DNA from: Cryptomeria japonica
Lineage: Eukaryota; Streptophyta; Pinopsida; Cupressales; Cupressaceae
Assembly: GCF_030272615.1 (NCBI RefSeq)
Contig: NC_081412.1
Coordinates: forward strand, 142,434,247-142,498,246
Length of the DNA stretch: 64,000 nucleotides
Direction of reading: 5' to 3'
The position numbers were made by a program, and so were the translations under genes. Positions within the stretch are counted from its first letter, which is position 1; each line of letters begins with the position of its first letter. Below are positions 32,201-43,710 of the stretch, one piece after another. The notes under the pieces were generated by a model that saw only the letters and a list, made by a program, of their open reading frames with translations, was not told the DNA's origin and made no database searches.

Positions 32201-34917
32201 TATGACCCCTAACAATGTCATATAGTGTCCTAAGGGGTCATAGGACACCATACGACCCCTTAGGACACCATACGACCCCTTGCAACACCATACCACCCTT
32301 TACAACACCATATGGTTTCCTAAGGGGTCATATGGTATCTTAACGGGTCATATAATACCATATGACCCCTTAGAACACAAGAAGACCCATAACCACATGA
32401 TATGGTGTCCTAAGGGGTCATATGGTGTCATGAGACACCATATGACTCCTTAGGACACAATATGACCCCTAACAACACCTAAGGGGTCATATGGTGTCCT
32501 AAGGGGTTATATGATGTCCTAGGAAACTTTAGAACACAATATGACCCCTTAGCACACCATACAACCCCTAACGACACCATATGGTGTCCTAAGGGGTTGT
32601 AGGACACCATATAACATGTTAGGACATAATATGACCCCTAACAACACCTAAGGGGTCATATTATGTCCTAAGAGGTCATAGGACACCATATGACCCCTAA
32701 GGACACTATATGGTGTACTAAGGGGTCATATTGTGTGCTAAGGGGTCATAGGACACCATATGACCCCTTAGCACTCCATACGACCCCTAATGACACCATA
32801 TGGTGTCCTAAGGGATCATATGGTGTCCTAAGGGGTCATATAACACCATATGACCCCTTAGGATACCATACGACACATAATGACACCATATGGTCTCCTA
32901 AGGGGTCATATGGTGTCCTAAGGGGTCATAGGACACTATATGACCCCTTAGGAGACCATACGACCCATAACAACATAATCTGATGTCCTAGAGGGTCATA
33001 GAACACCATATGACCCCTTAGAACACCATACGACCCATAATGACACCATGTGGTATCCTAAGGGGTCATAAGACACAATATGACCCCTTAGGACATAATA
33101 TGACCCCTAACGATGTTATATAGTGTCCTAAGGGGTCATACAAAACCATATGACCCCATAGAACACCATATGACCCCTTAGAACACCATAAGGCCCTTTA
33201 CGACACCATATGGTGTCCTAAGGCATCATATGGTATCCTAAGAGGTCATATAAAACCATGTGACCCCTTAGAACACAAGAAGACCCATAACGACACGATA
33301 TGGTGTCCTAAGGGGTCATATGGTGTCATTAGACACCATATGACCCCTTAGGACACAATATGACCCCTAACGATATCTAAGGGGTCATATGGTGTCCTGA
33401 GAGGTTATATGATGTCCTAGGAATCTTTAGGACACAATATGACCCCTTATCACACCATACAATCCCAAACGACACCATATGGTGTCCTAAGGGGTCATAG
33501 GACACTATATGACCTATTAGGACACAATATGACCCCTAACAACACCTAAGGGGTCATATTGTATCCTAAGGGGTCATAGGACATCATATGACCCCTAACG
33601 ACACAAAATGATTCCTAACGATACTTAAGGGGTCATATGGTGTTAAAAAGGATCATAGGGCACCATATGACCCCTTAGCACACCATACGACCCTTAATGA
33701 CACCATATGGTGTCCTAAGGGGTCATAGAACACCATATGAACCCTTAGGAAACCATACGATGCATAATGAAACCATATGGTGTCCTAAGGGGTTATAGGA
33801 CACCATATGACCCCTTAGGAAACCATACGACCCATAACAACATAAAAAATGGTGTCCTAACGGGTCATAGAACACCATATGACCCCTTAGAACACCATAC
33901 GACCCATAATGACACCATGTGGTGTCCTAAGGGGTCATAAGACACAATATGACCCCTTAGGACATAATATGACCCCTAACAACGTCATATAGTGTCCAAA
34001 GGGGTCATAGGACACCGTATGACCCCTTAGGACATAGTACGACCCCTTAGGACATAAAATAAACCTCAATGACACCTAAGGGGTTATAAGACACCATACG
34101 ACACATAAAAACACCAAATGGTATCCTAAGGGGTCATATGGTGTCCTAAGGTGTCATAGGACACCATACGACCCATAGCACCATATAGTCTCCCAAGCAT
34201 ATGGTGTCCTAAGTGATCATACAAAACCATATGACCCATTAGGATACAATAAGACCTCTGATGACACCTAATGGGTCATATAGTGTCCTAAGGGTTCATA
34301 GGACATCATATGACCCCTTAGGACACCATACGACTCCTTGCGACATCATATGGTGTCCCAAGGTATCGTATGGTATCCTAAGGGGTCATATAATGTCCTA
34401 AGGGGTCATATGGTGTCCTAAGGGGTTATAGAACACCATATGACCCCTTAGGACACCATAAGACCCATAATGACACCATATGATGTCCTAAGGGGTCATA
34501 TGGTGTCCTAAAGGGTCATGGGACACCATGGGACACCATATGACCTCTTAGGACATAGTATGAGCCCTAACAAAACCTAATGGATCATATGGTGTCTAAG
34601 GGGTCATACGATGTCTTGTGACCCCTTAGGACACAATATGACCACTGAGCACACCATACAACCCCCAATGACACCATATGACCTGTTCGGACACAATATG
34701 ACCCCTAAAAATATCTAAGGGGTCATAGGATACCATATGACCCCTTAACACACCATAGACCCCTAATGACACCATATGGTGTCCTAAAGGCTCATAGAAC
34801 ACCATATGACCCCTTAGAACACCATAAGACTTATAACAACATCATATGGTGTCCTAAGGTGTCATATGGTGTCCTAAAGGTTCATGAGACACCATATGAC
34901 CCTTTAGGACACCATAT
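29259..34917. repeat. Satellite array of a 20-bp monomer in alternating orientation
   Basis: About 280 imperfect copies of TATGGTGTCCTAAGGGGTCA and its reverse complement TGACCCCTTAGGACACCATA fill 5,659 bp almost without gap. Direct and inverted copies alternate in short runs, so either strand can fold into many hairpins. Longer units recur: a phrase containing GATGTCCTAGGAACCTTTAG appears near 29878, 30953, 31257, 32513 and 33412. Some frames are open by chance of the repeat (for example 32690-32983) and are not genes. Confidence 0.97.
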
Positions 34918-35285
34918 TCTCTCTCACATTATTTATTTCCTCAATTACCCTCGATCACCTCTCTCCTCCTATGGGTTTATAGATACTTCCCTCTCCCCCT
35001 CTACCCACCCTCTAATTACTCTCTATGTCTCTCTTCACCTCTGTCCCCATCTCTCTTCTCTCTTTGTTGATACTTTCCCCTCTCCCCCTCTCCTCCTACC
35101 CCCTAATAATCTCAAACTCTCCCTCTCATTCTCTCTTCACCCCAATCACCCCCTCCCTCTCTCTCTTCACCTTTCACCTAATTACCTATAGCTCTCTCTC
35201 TCTCACTCTCTCTTCCCCAAAATTAATCTCTCCTTCTCACCTCACTCCCCCTCTCCTTTTTTGATACTTCCCTACGCCTCTCCTT
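34918..35285 (+). repeat. CT-rich tract right of the satellite
   Basis: A pyrimidine-rich microsatellite-like sequence (CTCTCTCC, CCCCTCT) on the plus strand, without coding signal. Confidence 0.8.
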
Positions 35286-35289
35286 GTCC

Positions 35290-35540
35290 CCTCTGAATTT
35301 TGTTGCTAGAGATGAGAAGGAAATGCAGAGAGACTAGTCTAGATCTTAGGGAAGAGAGAGTGACATAGAGTAGGAAATTATGAAGAGGTAGAAATAGATT
35401 TAATGAGGTATTCATTGATAGTTAGAGATATAGATCTAGAGAGAGGTATAAATATGGACAAAAGAGAGGGAGGAAGAAACAAATAGGTGGAGTGATAGGT
35501 TTAGGAGAGAGAGGTGGAGAAAGGAACAAACATAGATAAC
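35290..35540 (-). repeat. GA-rich tract, inverted counterpart of the left CT tract
   Basis: Purine-rich on the plus strand (GAGAGAGAGG, AGAGATATAGATCTAG), so on the minus strand it matches the style of 28085-29245. This extends the inverted symmetry of element S inward. Confidence 0.65.
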
Positions 35541-35734
35541 ATGGTTTATCAAAATTTATCAAACTCAATAAAATTCATAAATTTTCTATTATTAATTAAT
35601 TACTTTTTTAGTTTATTTTGAGATGATTGTTACAAAAATTCATGCAATAGGGAAATCATATGAAAAAGTGATGAGTTTTTTATGTTTTAAAAATCAAGGA
35701 TGAATTTAAATGAATTATAATTTTTTTTTTAAAA

Positions 35735-36765
35735 CAAACAATTGAAAATATACCTATTCCACATCATAGATCTCTTATTTACCTTTCCAACGCCTATAAA
35801 AAATCAAAATTTCGATATAAAATGTAAAAGTTATGCCCAATTTACTAAAAAAATATATATATTTTTTCAAAAATCGGATATCCGATTTTACAACATAAAT
35901 TTTTCCCTCCACATTTTGCTTCAGGTTTGCTTTGGGATTTGGCTTGGAAGTGACAAGCCTGGAAAGTCAATTGAAAAAACGTGTTTTTCAGTATTCCTTG
36001 ATTTTCCAGACGTTACACTGGTGGCTGACGAATTTTTTTATAGCCAAAATTGATAAAACAAAAAGGGGTTTTTAAGGACGTTCTTAGCTTTCCAACAATA
36101 TAAGGCTTGTCTTATTTTGACTTTAATAAATAATTATTATTTATTTTCTAATTGAATTCTAACAAAAGTCTTGATTGATAGACTGATTGAAAAATACTCA
36201 TAACTTTCAAACCGCATAACATTTTTTGAATCTAAAACATGCATCACATCCTATACTTTGTCTACTATAGGGAAAAAATTTTAAAAAAAGAATTTGATAA
36301 GCTTTTGACCAGTTTAAGGTGGTCAGACGTAGGAGTTTCTGAATTTCTGAAAAGCTGTAGTAAAAAAATCATAAATAATTATTTACTTTATAAAAAATTA
36401 TAAAAAAATATGTGTCACATCCGGACATGAGTCTAATACTTATATTATAAATCTTATAAAAAAATATTATGATTTGATTGTGATTAGGGTGGTCAGACAT
36501 ACACCTACTTCTTATCTTTTTTCCTGAAATTTTTGTACCACTGCATTGAAATTTAAAATTTTCATCAAATAGGATTTTTTTTTTCAAAAAACAACTAGTA
36601 GCTTAGAAAATACATTCAATTTTCTATAGATTCTCTTCTTACATATTTTAAAAATAATGTTCATAATTTATTCAATTTTTCATGTCAAGTTGCATAACTT
36701 TGATTTTTTTAAATTTCATTGCCACTTAAGGGCCTGTTTTGGCACACCATGATCCTGCACATACC
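35735..36765 (-). repeat. Right arm of element S
   Basis: The inner block (35735-35890) is inverted relative to 27860-28000; the outer block 36719-36765 is inverted relative to 27624-27672. Between them is AT-rich sequence with two copies of the phrase GGTGGTCAGAC (36318 and 36489). No ORF with a recognised domain is present. Confidence 0.7.
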
Positions 36766-38726
36766 TGAGGAGAAGTGTCTTTACTTGAATGTCCTTATGG
36801 TTGAGTATCATCCTTCTCCAAAATAACTTGATAGCCATTTTCTTTCAAAATTTTCCTCAAAATGCCTTTAGTGTCTTTCACTACTTCATTTACTCTTCTA
36901 ATCATTATTTTATTCACTTTATGCTTGCTTCAGAAGTTTTCCTTTGCAAGTCTCAAAATGTTAGGTATTTATTCTCTAGATATTTTCTGACATATCTTTA
37001 CTAATGTAAATTATTTCAACCTTTCATCTTCTATGTTGGTGGTGTGTCATCGAGTATCCAAGATATCATACAACTCTTTTGGAATAAGAGATGATAATTC
37101 AATCAAAGTTTTCCTGAAAGAATTAATATACTATACAATTATTTCTTCTACTGCCCATTAGTCTTTGTCCTCAAAATTTTCATAATATACAAAAACATTT
37201 ATTAAATTACCATCTTTCAAAATTTCATCAATTAATTGCTGCAAGGTCAAAGGAGGTACAATTTCATAAGGGCTTCCTATCTTACCGGACTTGAGGGCTT
37301 CATTAATCTGTGATTTATTCTTACCTACCCTAACCTTTCCGAATGGCTATGCTTGAGACTCGGCTTTCTTAGATGGAGGATCATCACTAGATGTAGGCTT
37401 CTGGACTACCCTTGCATATGTAGCAGTCTTCTTAACTTACCTTACCTCTTCATCTTACTCTATCTCTTCTTTAGCTGCAGTATATTATCTTATAGACTTT
37501 TCTTTCTTCTTTTTCTCAACTCCACTGATAGACACTGTTGGTTTAGGCTTAGGTGGAGGTGCCTTAGTGAATTTCCTATGTAGATTAAGGTCCTTTTCTT
37601 GAAAAGTTCCAAATCTTTCTTTCTTTGAATCTATCAGTTGGCTTAGTAGATGTTGAGAATATTCTTCAAGCGTAATAGCATCAACCTCATACCCCATGGG
37701 CATGATCCATATTGTCCTTAGCTCAACTACCTCCATATAGCATTGATCTTTGTCAACCATAAAACAAATTGTCATCTCATACTTCTCTACAATTTCTTTA
37801 GGGATTATTTCTCTGGCTTTCATCGAGGCTTGAAAGGTCTTGAAATAGCCCCATAATGTAGATATTCTCATTGTAATGTCACATATTCCCCATAATCCTT
37901 CCTTGATTTTCATGGCCACGGGTTTATCATAGGCCCATTGAACTTTCCCTTTTATTCTGGGGATCTCATTCAGGAAGTATAATTCCAAACAAATAGGAAG
38001 GGACTCAACCTTGAAAGTTTATTTCTTGTCTTGTTTAATCTTCTTCAACTTACTTATCAATTCATTCAGAAGAAATGTGCATAGACCATACCTTTTATTT
38101 TCCTTGAGCATCTAATATGTTGAATATATTGCAGTACCGGAGACCGAGTTTTGCTTGCTTGATTGATAAACTTTTTAACCCACCACCATCGAGGTGAATC
38201 AGATATCACTAATAGTCATTGCCATGTTGTCAAATTTAGAATCGGTAGCAACTATCACAGTGTTATTCCATACTTTTCTCAGTCCTGGCACTTCACCAGT
38301 TGCACTTAAGCATGTTACGTATTGAATATCCTTGGTGATTTTGTAAGGTTTGTCTATCCATATGAATTTATCATGGACCATGCTAAAGACATACCAGACC
38401 CATTCCACTTCATCGAATATGGGAAAATGAATGAATTGCACGAAACCCTTGTCATGAAGAATTTTGTGTTTCGACTTTAAATTCCCCAAATTATCTGCCA
38501 AATGCTTGTTATAAAGGGTTAACATATCAGCACTGCCAAGCTCCTCAATATCACAGTGGATATATGCCCTAATGTCTTCGTTACGAATAACATCGTATGG
38601 AACCGAAGAAAAAGCTCCTTCTGGATTGTCTTCAGTGAATTTGAAAGGGTTTTTCTTAAATATGAGTCTTGCTCTATCAGAAATCTCAACAACCAGAGGA
38701 GTAGCTATACCGGACACGAATGCCAT
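36766..38726 (-). pseudogene. Element D extra ORF, N-terminal part
   Basis: Minus-strand frames 38199-38726 and 37485-37988 are in one frame with stops between them. Features: MAFVSGIATPLVVEISDRAR at the start; WIDKPYKITKDIQYVTCLSA mid-way; LLNELISKLKKIKQ in the joining stretch near 38050; later a proline/lysine linker (KAPPPKPKP). The decayed frame goes on to the S insertion at 36765 and resumes at 27623. This type of extra ORF, whose function is unknown, occurs in several plant LTR elements. It has no catalytic signature and no membrane segment. Confidence 0.6.
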
Positions 38727-38760
38727 ATCAAATTTAGGGTTTAAAACAAATAGCTCATGA

Positions 38761-40060
38761 AAAATGGATAAATACCTCTAATTCTCAATCAGGTGCATGA
38801 AATTGTTGGATGATCGCTTCAATCTCCATTTAAGATACCAAATCACTTTTGTAATCTACTCTTCTCTATTCTTTCATTTGCATTGTGAAGAATGAACTTT
38901 TGAAATACCTTTTTAACCTCTGAAAACCTAATTTTAAGTTGTAATAAATGCTTCAACCTTTAAGCTTCTGTCTGCCTTGTTTTTCATGAAATCACTTACC
39001 GAAACCTTAAATCTCCATGAGATCTTCCTAATAATATATGCATACACAAGCTAGATCCTTTGCAACCTTTTGAAACCAATTACAGATCTCCAAAGAGGGG
39101 GTTCTACTTATTTGCATGAAAAATTCCCCCTAAGGCCAAAATTCCCTAGTTATCGGTAGTGATAACTTTAAGAAACCCCCTCTCAAAAAATTGTATAAAA
39201 TCTTGGTGAATATTTAAATTTTTTTTTAAATAATAATTATTTTAATTGATGAATCTTTCCTTTTTTAAAAGAAAAATATTAATTTTATTGGCAAATTTTT
39301 TTATATCAATTTTTTGGTAGAAAATATTGGTGAATCTTGAAAAATAATAAGAGTATGCATTAATTACTATTGCAAATCCTTTCATTTAAAAAAAAAGTTT
39401 ATAATAGGAACGTAAAGGCCTAAAGGTGGAAATCATTAATGATGTTAAGGGGTAGAATCTACTTTATTTAGTTTCTACCATTAACTTAAAATAATCTAAT
39501 AGCCCTCTTTGTATTTTGTGAGATTAAATGTACCAGCAATTTGTAATACTCATGGGGCCGAAAATTGCTTTTAGACGATTGATTTTCATTGAGGCCATTA
39601 CAACTTGTGGGTACAATTTACCTGATAGAATACAATGAAGGTATTTAGATTATATTTTAAATCAATGGTGGCAGCTAAAGATTGGTGATATAACAGTAAA
39701 GTAACTAATAATTATGATATATTATTGGAGAATTAATTTAGATTTCTATAATAAATTATAAAATGTTGGCGAATATGATCCAATCATGTATCGGATGTTG
39801 TGGCGAATCTCTGAGTTAAAAAAAACTAAATTCTCTTGCGATTTAAATAACACTAAATTAAAAAAATTTAAAAATGTGGTGATTCAAGTCATCTCAAAAG
39901 AGGAACTTATTAGCCAAATCTTGATTCCCAAATTTCAAAAAATAGCCAATTGGCAAATATTAGCCACTAAAATTTTCACTGGTTACTGAATGAGGTTCCA
40001 TCATTGGATTCAAGTGTGGAGCCATTCTACTCATTCTGATCTTCTTTCTTTACCCACATC
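38761..40060. other. AT-rich internal region of element D
   Basis: 1.3 kb between the gag-like gene and the extra ORF. No coding signal was seen; several words with GGTGAAT and ATTGGCAAAT recur. It may be spacer or an eroded ORF start. Confidence 0.4.
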
Positions 40061-40068
40061 TTCTTATG

Positions 40069-40542
40069 CTAATCTTTGATTTCATTCACCTTTTCTTTTC
40101 CTTTCTCATCAGATTTGTTCTTGTTCACCAGTGCATTCTTGCTTTTGCAATGTCTTGGAATATGACCTAATTTGTTACAAGCATGACATACAACATTCCT
40201 ATGCATAGGCCTAAAGTTCAGCCGATTTGGTCTCATCCTGCATTTGTTAGACATATGGCCAAACATCCCACAAGCATAACATCTTTTGTTCTGAAAATTA
40301 TTTATCACTGCTCTACACATGTTTGACTTATGACCAAAACTGTTGCATATGAAACACTGACCAGTAAAGATAGGACCACTATTCATATTGTTCATCATTC
40401 CATTATTCATCCTACTTCTAAATTGATTTGCCATATGACCAAATTAATTGTAAGTAAAACATCTACCATTAAATTTATAGGCATTAGGCTATCTTACTAG
40501 AGGTTTCCTGTTCTTCTATTGATGATTTGATTTTGCATTGCT
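40069..40542 (-). pseudogene. Element D gag-like protein: CCHC zinc knuckles
   Basis: The frame 40069-40434 has three intact CX2CX4HX4C knuckles: CFICNSFGHKSNMC, CYACGMFGHMSNKC and CHACNKLGHIPRHC. A degenerate fourth lies just upstream. The tail is Lys/Glu-rich. Such knuckles bind nucleic acid in nucleocapsids. Stops upstream (about 40440-40545) separate it from the coiled-coil part in the same frame. Three or four knuckles in a row is more than the one or two usual in plant LTR gags. Confidence 0.8.
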
Positions 40543-41156
40543 CTATCTAGAACCGGAGGATTCTCCTTTCTCATATCCAATTCCTCTTGTGTCTTTCCCA
40601 TGTCTTTGATTATCCAACATCTCATCCAACCGAGCTGAACTAGCTTTGAACTTTTCTTTGTATTCATTAGTAGTAGTCAACTCATCTCTCAGAATTATAA
40701 TCTTCCTTTCATGTTCTTGTTCATCATTCTTTGTCTGCACCAATTCAAGCTTTAATTGATCATTCTCATATGTCAATCTGCAACATTCATCAGATTTTTC
40801 TTCAAGGATTGAGTCAATCTTTCTTCATTCTTCTTTCGGTCTTCAATCTCCTTAGTCAGCTTCATAACAATAGATTACATTTCATTCTTCAAGACTACAT
40901 TCTCCTTGGCCAACTTCTCACATTCATCAGTCTTGTCTTGCAGAATTTGATTATCAACACTTTGTTCTTCTTTTTCCTTCAGTTTGTCCATCGGCTCCTT
41001 TCTCTTTTCCCAATAAGTGTTTACTTGATCTTTCAGGGTTTCAATGAAATCTTCAGCTACACTCAGATTTATTTTCAAGCTACTCTTTTCCTTCATTATT
41101 GCATCAAGATCTTCAAGTGCCATATCAAGTTGTCTCTGCAAACTAGAGTCCATTGA
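40543..41156 (-). pseudogene. Element D gag-like protein: N-terminal coiled coil
   Basis: From the ATG at 41156 (MDSSLQRQLDMALEDLDAI) the minus strand encodes a long charged heptad-like helix (LKEKEEQSVDNQ, KLAKENVVLKNEM), a stop at 40875, then after a one-base frameshift a further helix (40543-40776, DEQEHERKIIILRDEL). The start lies only about 55 bp after the primer site, so this is the first gene of the element. No capsid domain of the UBN2 type was recognised. Confidence 0.65.
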
Positions 41157-41208
41157 TTCAATCTTCCAAATCTTCCTCAAGTTGTTAGGCTTCCTTGGAG
41201 GAACTAAG

Positions 41209-41221
41209 CTCTGATACAAAT
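41209..41221 (-). other. Primer-binding site of element D
   Basis: Minus strand TTTGTATCAGAGC adjoins the LTR end and matches the initiator-Met tRNA complement at 11 of 12 positions. Confidence 0.8.
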
Positions 41222-42369
41222 TGTTGGAATCAATGAACACTAAGAGGGGGGGGGGGGGGGTTAATAAGTTTTCTAGTATTAATAAATTTGTTAATCTAAT
41301 TCTTAACCAACCGGATGCACAAATAAGAAACTGAAATGCAGAAACACAAAGAAATCAAGCACACATAGCCATAATACCAATATTTTTTACGTGGAAAACC
41401 AAAAGGGAAAAACAACAGTGGGATTTGAACCCAAAATATTATTCCATTATGGCCACTAGAAAAACAATATTACAAAAAGGGGAATGCATTTGCATTCAGG
41501 CACACTACCTAGAGCTCACTGCTCAGTTACAAAAACAGGGCTACAACCCCGAAGGAAGGCTCACTTCCTTACTAACTTATATAAAATGATTACAATGATA
41601 GATGAACTAATTAGAATCATTTGACTATGCCAAATTATAGTTTCGGTTAGGCACAAAGTGATATGTTGCACTGTTCTAATAAACTGCTATGTTTTGCCCT
41701 ACTGCTAATTACCGAATCAAGAAAAATTAAAGTGCGCACGTGAAACTATGCTCAATCGCTCCAAAATAATCACACATATCATGTCTTCATACAAAAATCA
41801 TTATCCCAATCGATTTTATATATCCACACTTAATAAAATTAATCTCCCATAAGTCGACTTCACAAAGTATGAAAATATGAAACATGTAGCTGCAAGTTGG
41901 TTCATTTCTTCACAAAAATATATTTCGGATCCAAGACACATGATCACACACTTCCCATAAGTTGGTCCAATCACCTCGAACTTGCCAATAACCACTAGAA
42001 TCAACTCAAGGAATCTGGTCCAAAGATTACACCATCGAAAATAAATATAACTATATTAAACTGCACAACCAGATACTAGAGCTTAAAAAAGGCTTAGGAA
42101 GCATTACTAGAGGGTGGATTTGCATGATAATCTTCTTCTGATACTTGACCAACTTACCCTAATTAGCGAAACCAAAATCTGCTTCACCGAAAATGAGAAA
42201 TGCTCACAAAGACTATACATAGAGTAATGCTAACAGCTTACACCAAGACTCCATACCGGATATAATTAATAGGTTGAGTTTCCATCAATGACAATTCCTA
42301 AGAATATACACACATCAGATATCACCAATCTTTAGCGGAGCATCATTGAAGCAGCATCAAATGCCAACA
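41222..42369 (-). repeat. 5' LTR of element D
   Basis: 1148 bp; on the minus strand it starts TGTTGGCATTTGATG and ends GATTCCAACA. The U5 C-rich tract is expanded to about 16 bases (41247-41262), against about 9 in the 3' LTR. Confidence 0.88.
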
Positions 42370-42616
42370 ATAGCAACTAAACTAAATGTGGTCCAATCCA
42401 AGAGATAAAGGGGACCCAAATACATCACAACAAGTCTTCCAAATTTGATTCCAATGACCTATACACACTAACACATCCTCTAAAGTTAGCATCAAATTTA
42501 ATGTGTAGATAACTAATAAAGCAAGTTAACTAGTTAGCCCAAAAATATAACCCAATGTAAATTACTCAATGTGGATCTTCACTCACCATGATAAGACTAA
42601 TAACAACAGTCTAACA
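42370..42616 (-). repeat. 5' LTR of Copia C, U3-side part
   Basis: Continuation of 24290-25063 across element D. The start is set at the TGTTAGACTG word at 42616, but another TGTGTTAG candidate at 42474 cannot be excluded because the second LTR is not in the window. Confidence 0.45.
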
Positions 42617-43344
42617 CAACCTTTAATATATATCTAGACTAAAAGAGAATGATCCAAATAAGATAAATCAATGAAGTTAATGAGAGTCCCTCTACTTACC
42701 CCTATCGATCCTACCCCTCCATCTGTGTCTCCTCCATCTCTTTCCCCTAGCCATGCAACAACCTGTGGCCATCTTGTAGTGCTCTCCTATTTAGACCATC
42801 TCATTGAAGTTGATGTATCCTCGTTGGATCTCTAACTCATCTCTGGTACTTGGTGTCAAATCAGCCTACAATAATAGAAATCACTACATCAACATCAACT
42901 TTATCGGCTTTATCAGTATTATCAGCTTTATTAGTTTTATCAAACTTATCAACTTTATTAGCTTTATCATTTTTTTAAAATTTATCAGCTTTATCAGTTG
43001 TATTTATCTACCACATTTGTTTCTTTAGCTTTATTAGCTGCATTCATCTATCACATTTGTCACTTCAATTTTATTAAATTGTCTATCACATTTTCTACTC
43101 TAGCCCTAAAATTCTATCAGCTTTTCCAAGTATGTGCCCATAGCAATCATGCATGTGTTATCTAAGGAGATCCTTCCTCCAAAATCCTATTTATAAGCAT
43201 TGTAACCCTAATTACTCATGTTACCCCATCATGCTCTCTTATATCCCTTTCTAACCTAACCTTGGTCCATTCTTTGTTGTTTTACCCTACATCTTTTGTC
43301 ACTTTTCCTACAATATCCTCTCTCTTGCTGAGAAATTGTCTGAA
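42617..43344. other. Intergenic or unrecognised internal sequence
   Basis: No gene was recognised. It contains a short minisatellite (42895-42995). The region may be the remnant of the inside of element F or the original flank of Copia C. Confidence 0.4.
42895..42995 (+). repeat. TTTATCAGC-type minisatellite
   Basis: Eight or more tandem words of 9-12 bp (TTTATCAGC, TTTATTAGC, TTATCAAC) in about 100 bp, with scattered relatives to about 43070. Confidence 0.7.
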
Positions 43345-43710
43345 ACTTTTAGCTACTTTTTCACCCAATCTCTCAAGGGGGAATACTCACGAGGGCTTGA
43401 CTGGATAGGCAATATTATATCAAGAGCATTAATATTTGGGGGTTTAATATCCCAAAAATTGAAAACAATAGATTGCCTATCTAGGGTTGTGTATTGAGAG
43501 GGGGTGGCAAAAAGGAGTTTAGGGCAATATTTTTTTTGAATAGGGGGATTCTTTAGTATGCCATGAATGCACATGATATAAACTAGGATCACTAAGTGAA
43601 TCCCTCTTGGGCATACCATCACCTTTCAAACTGGGGCAAAACCGTGTAGCAATTAATCTATCTTCTTTGAAACAACACGATAAATTACATTGTCTCAAAG
43701 AGGGGCAAAA
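43345..43710 (+). mobile_element. Element F: 3' internal remnant of a G relative
   Basis: Reading plus, the last 65 bp before the LTR (TCTTCTTTGAAACAAC, then TTGTCTCAAAGAGGGGCAAAA) match the reverse complement of G at 10212-10260. Further upstream the similarity fades (shared CCAATCTCTC word). No PMD sequence was recognised here. The 5' part of F is missing. Confidence 0.65.

Larger units (their letters stand above)
27624..36765. mobile_element. Element S: terminal-inverted-repeat element with a giant 20-bp satellite core
   Basis: The outer ends are inverted copies: left GGTATGTGCAAAATCATGG...GCCAAAA...AGTGGCAATG, right (reverse complement) GGTATGTGCAGGATCATGG...GCCAAAA...AGTGGCAATG. A second inverted pair lies further in (27860-28000 against 35735-35890) around AATCGGATATCCGATT. 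Between them are pyrimidine-rich flanks and a 5.66-kb array. No transposase was found. The element interrupts the extra ORF of D; a short target duplication is not clear (TCTCCTCA/CCCTCCAA, minus strand, 6 of 8). It is probably a non-autonomous DNA transposon or foldback element; the family is unassigned. Confidence 0.7.
25064..42369 (-). mobile_element. Element D: large LTR element without polymerase (contains element S)
   Basis: LTRs at 41222-42369 (5', 1148 bp) and 25064-26221 (3', 1158 bp), TG...CA ends, primer site at 41209-41221, polypurine tract at 26222-26235, target duplication ATAGA/ATAGC (4 of 5). The flanks join into the 5' LTR of Copia C. On the minus strand the inside encodes a coiled-coil and triple-zinc-knuckle gag-like protein and an extra ORF of unknown function; no protease, reverse transcriptase or integrase was found. 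Of the 17.3 kb, 9.14 kb is the inserted element S. It is a non-autonomous LTR element; superfamily not assigned. Confidence 0.88.

Noticed and set aside
32690-32983. A 97-codon frame with repeating Trp-Cys-Pro-Lys-Gly-Ser-Tyr units
   Set aside because: The repeats come directly from the 20-bp satellite monomer; the frame is closed elsewhere in the array and has no start context.
29259-34917. Possible CRISPR-like repeat array
   Set aside because: There are no unique spacers, units alternate in orientation, and the context is a plant transposable element.
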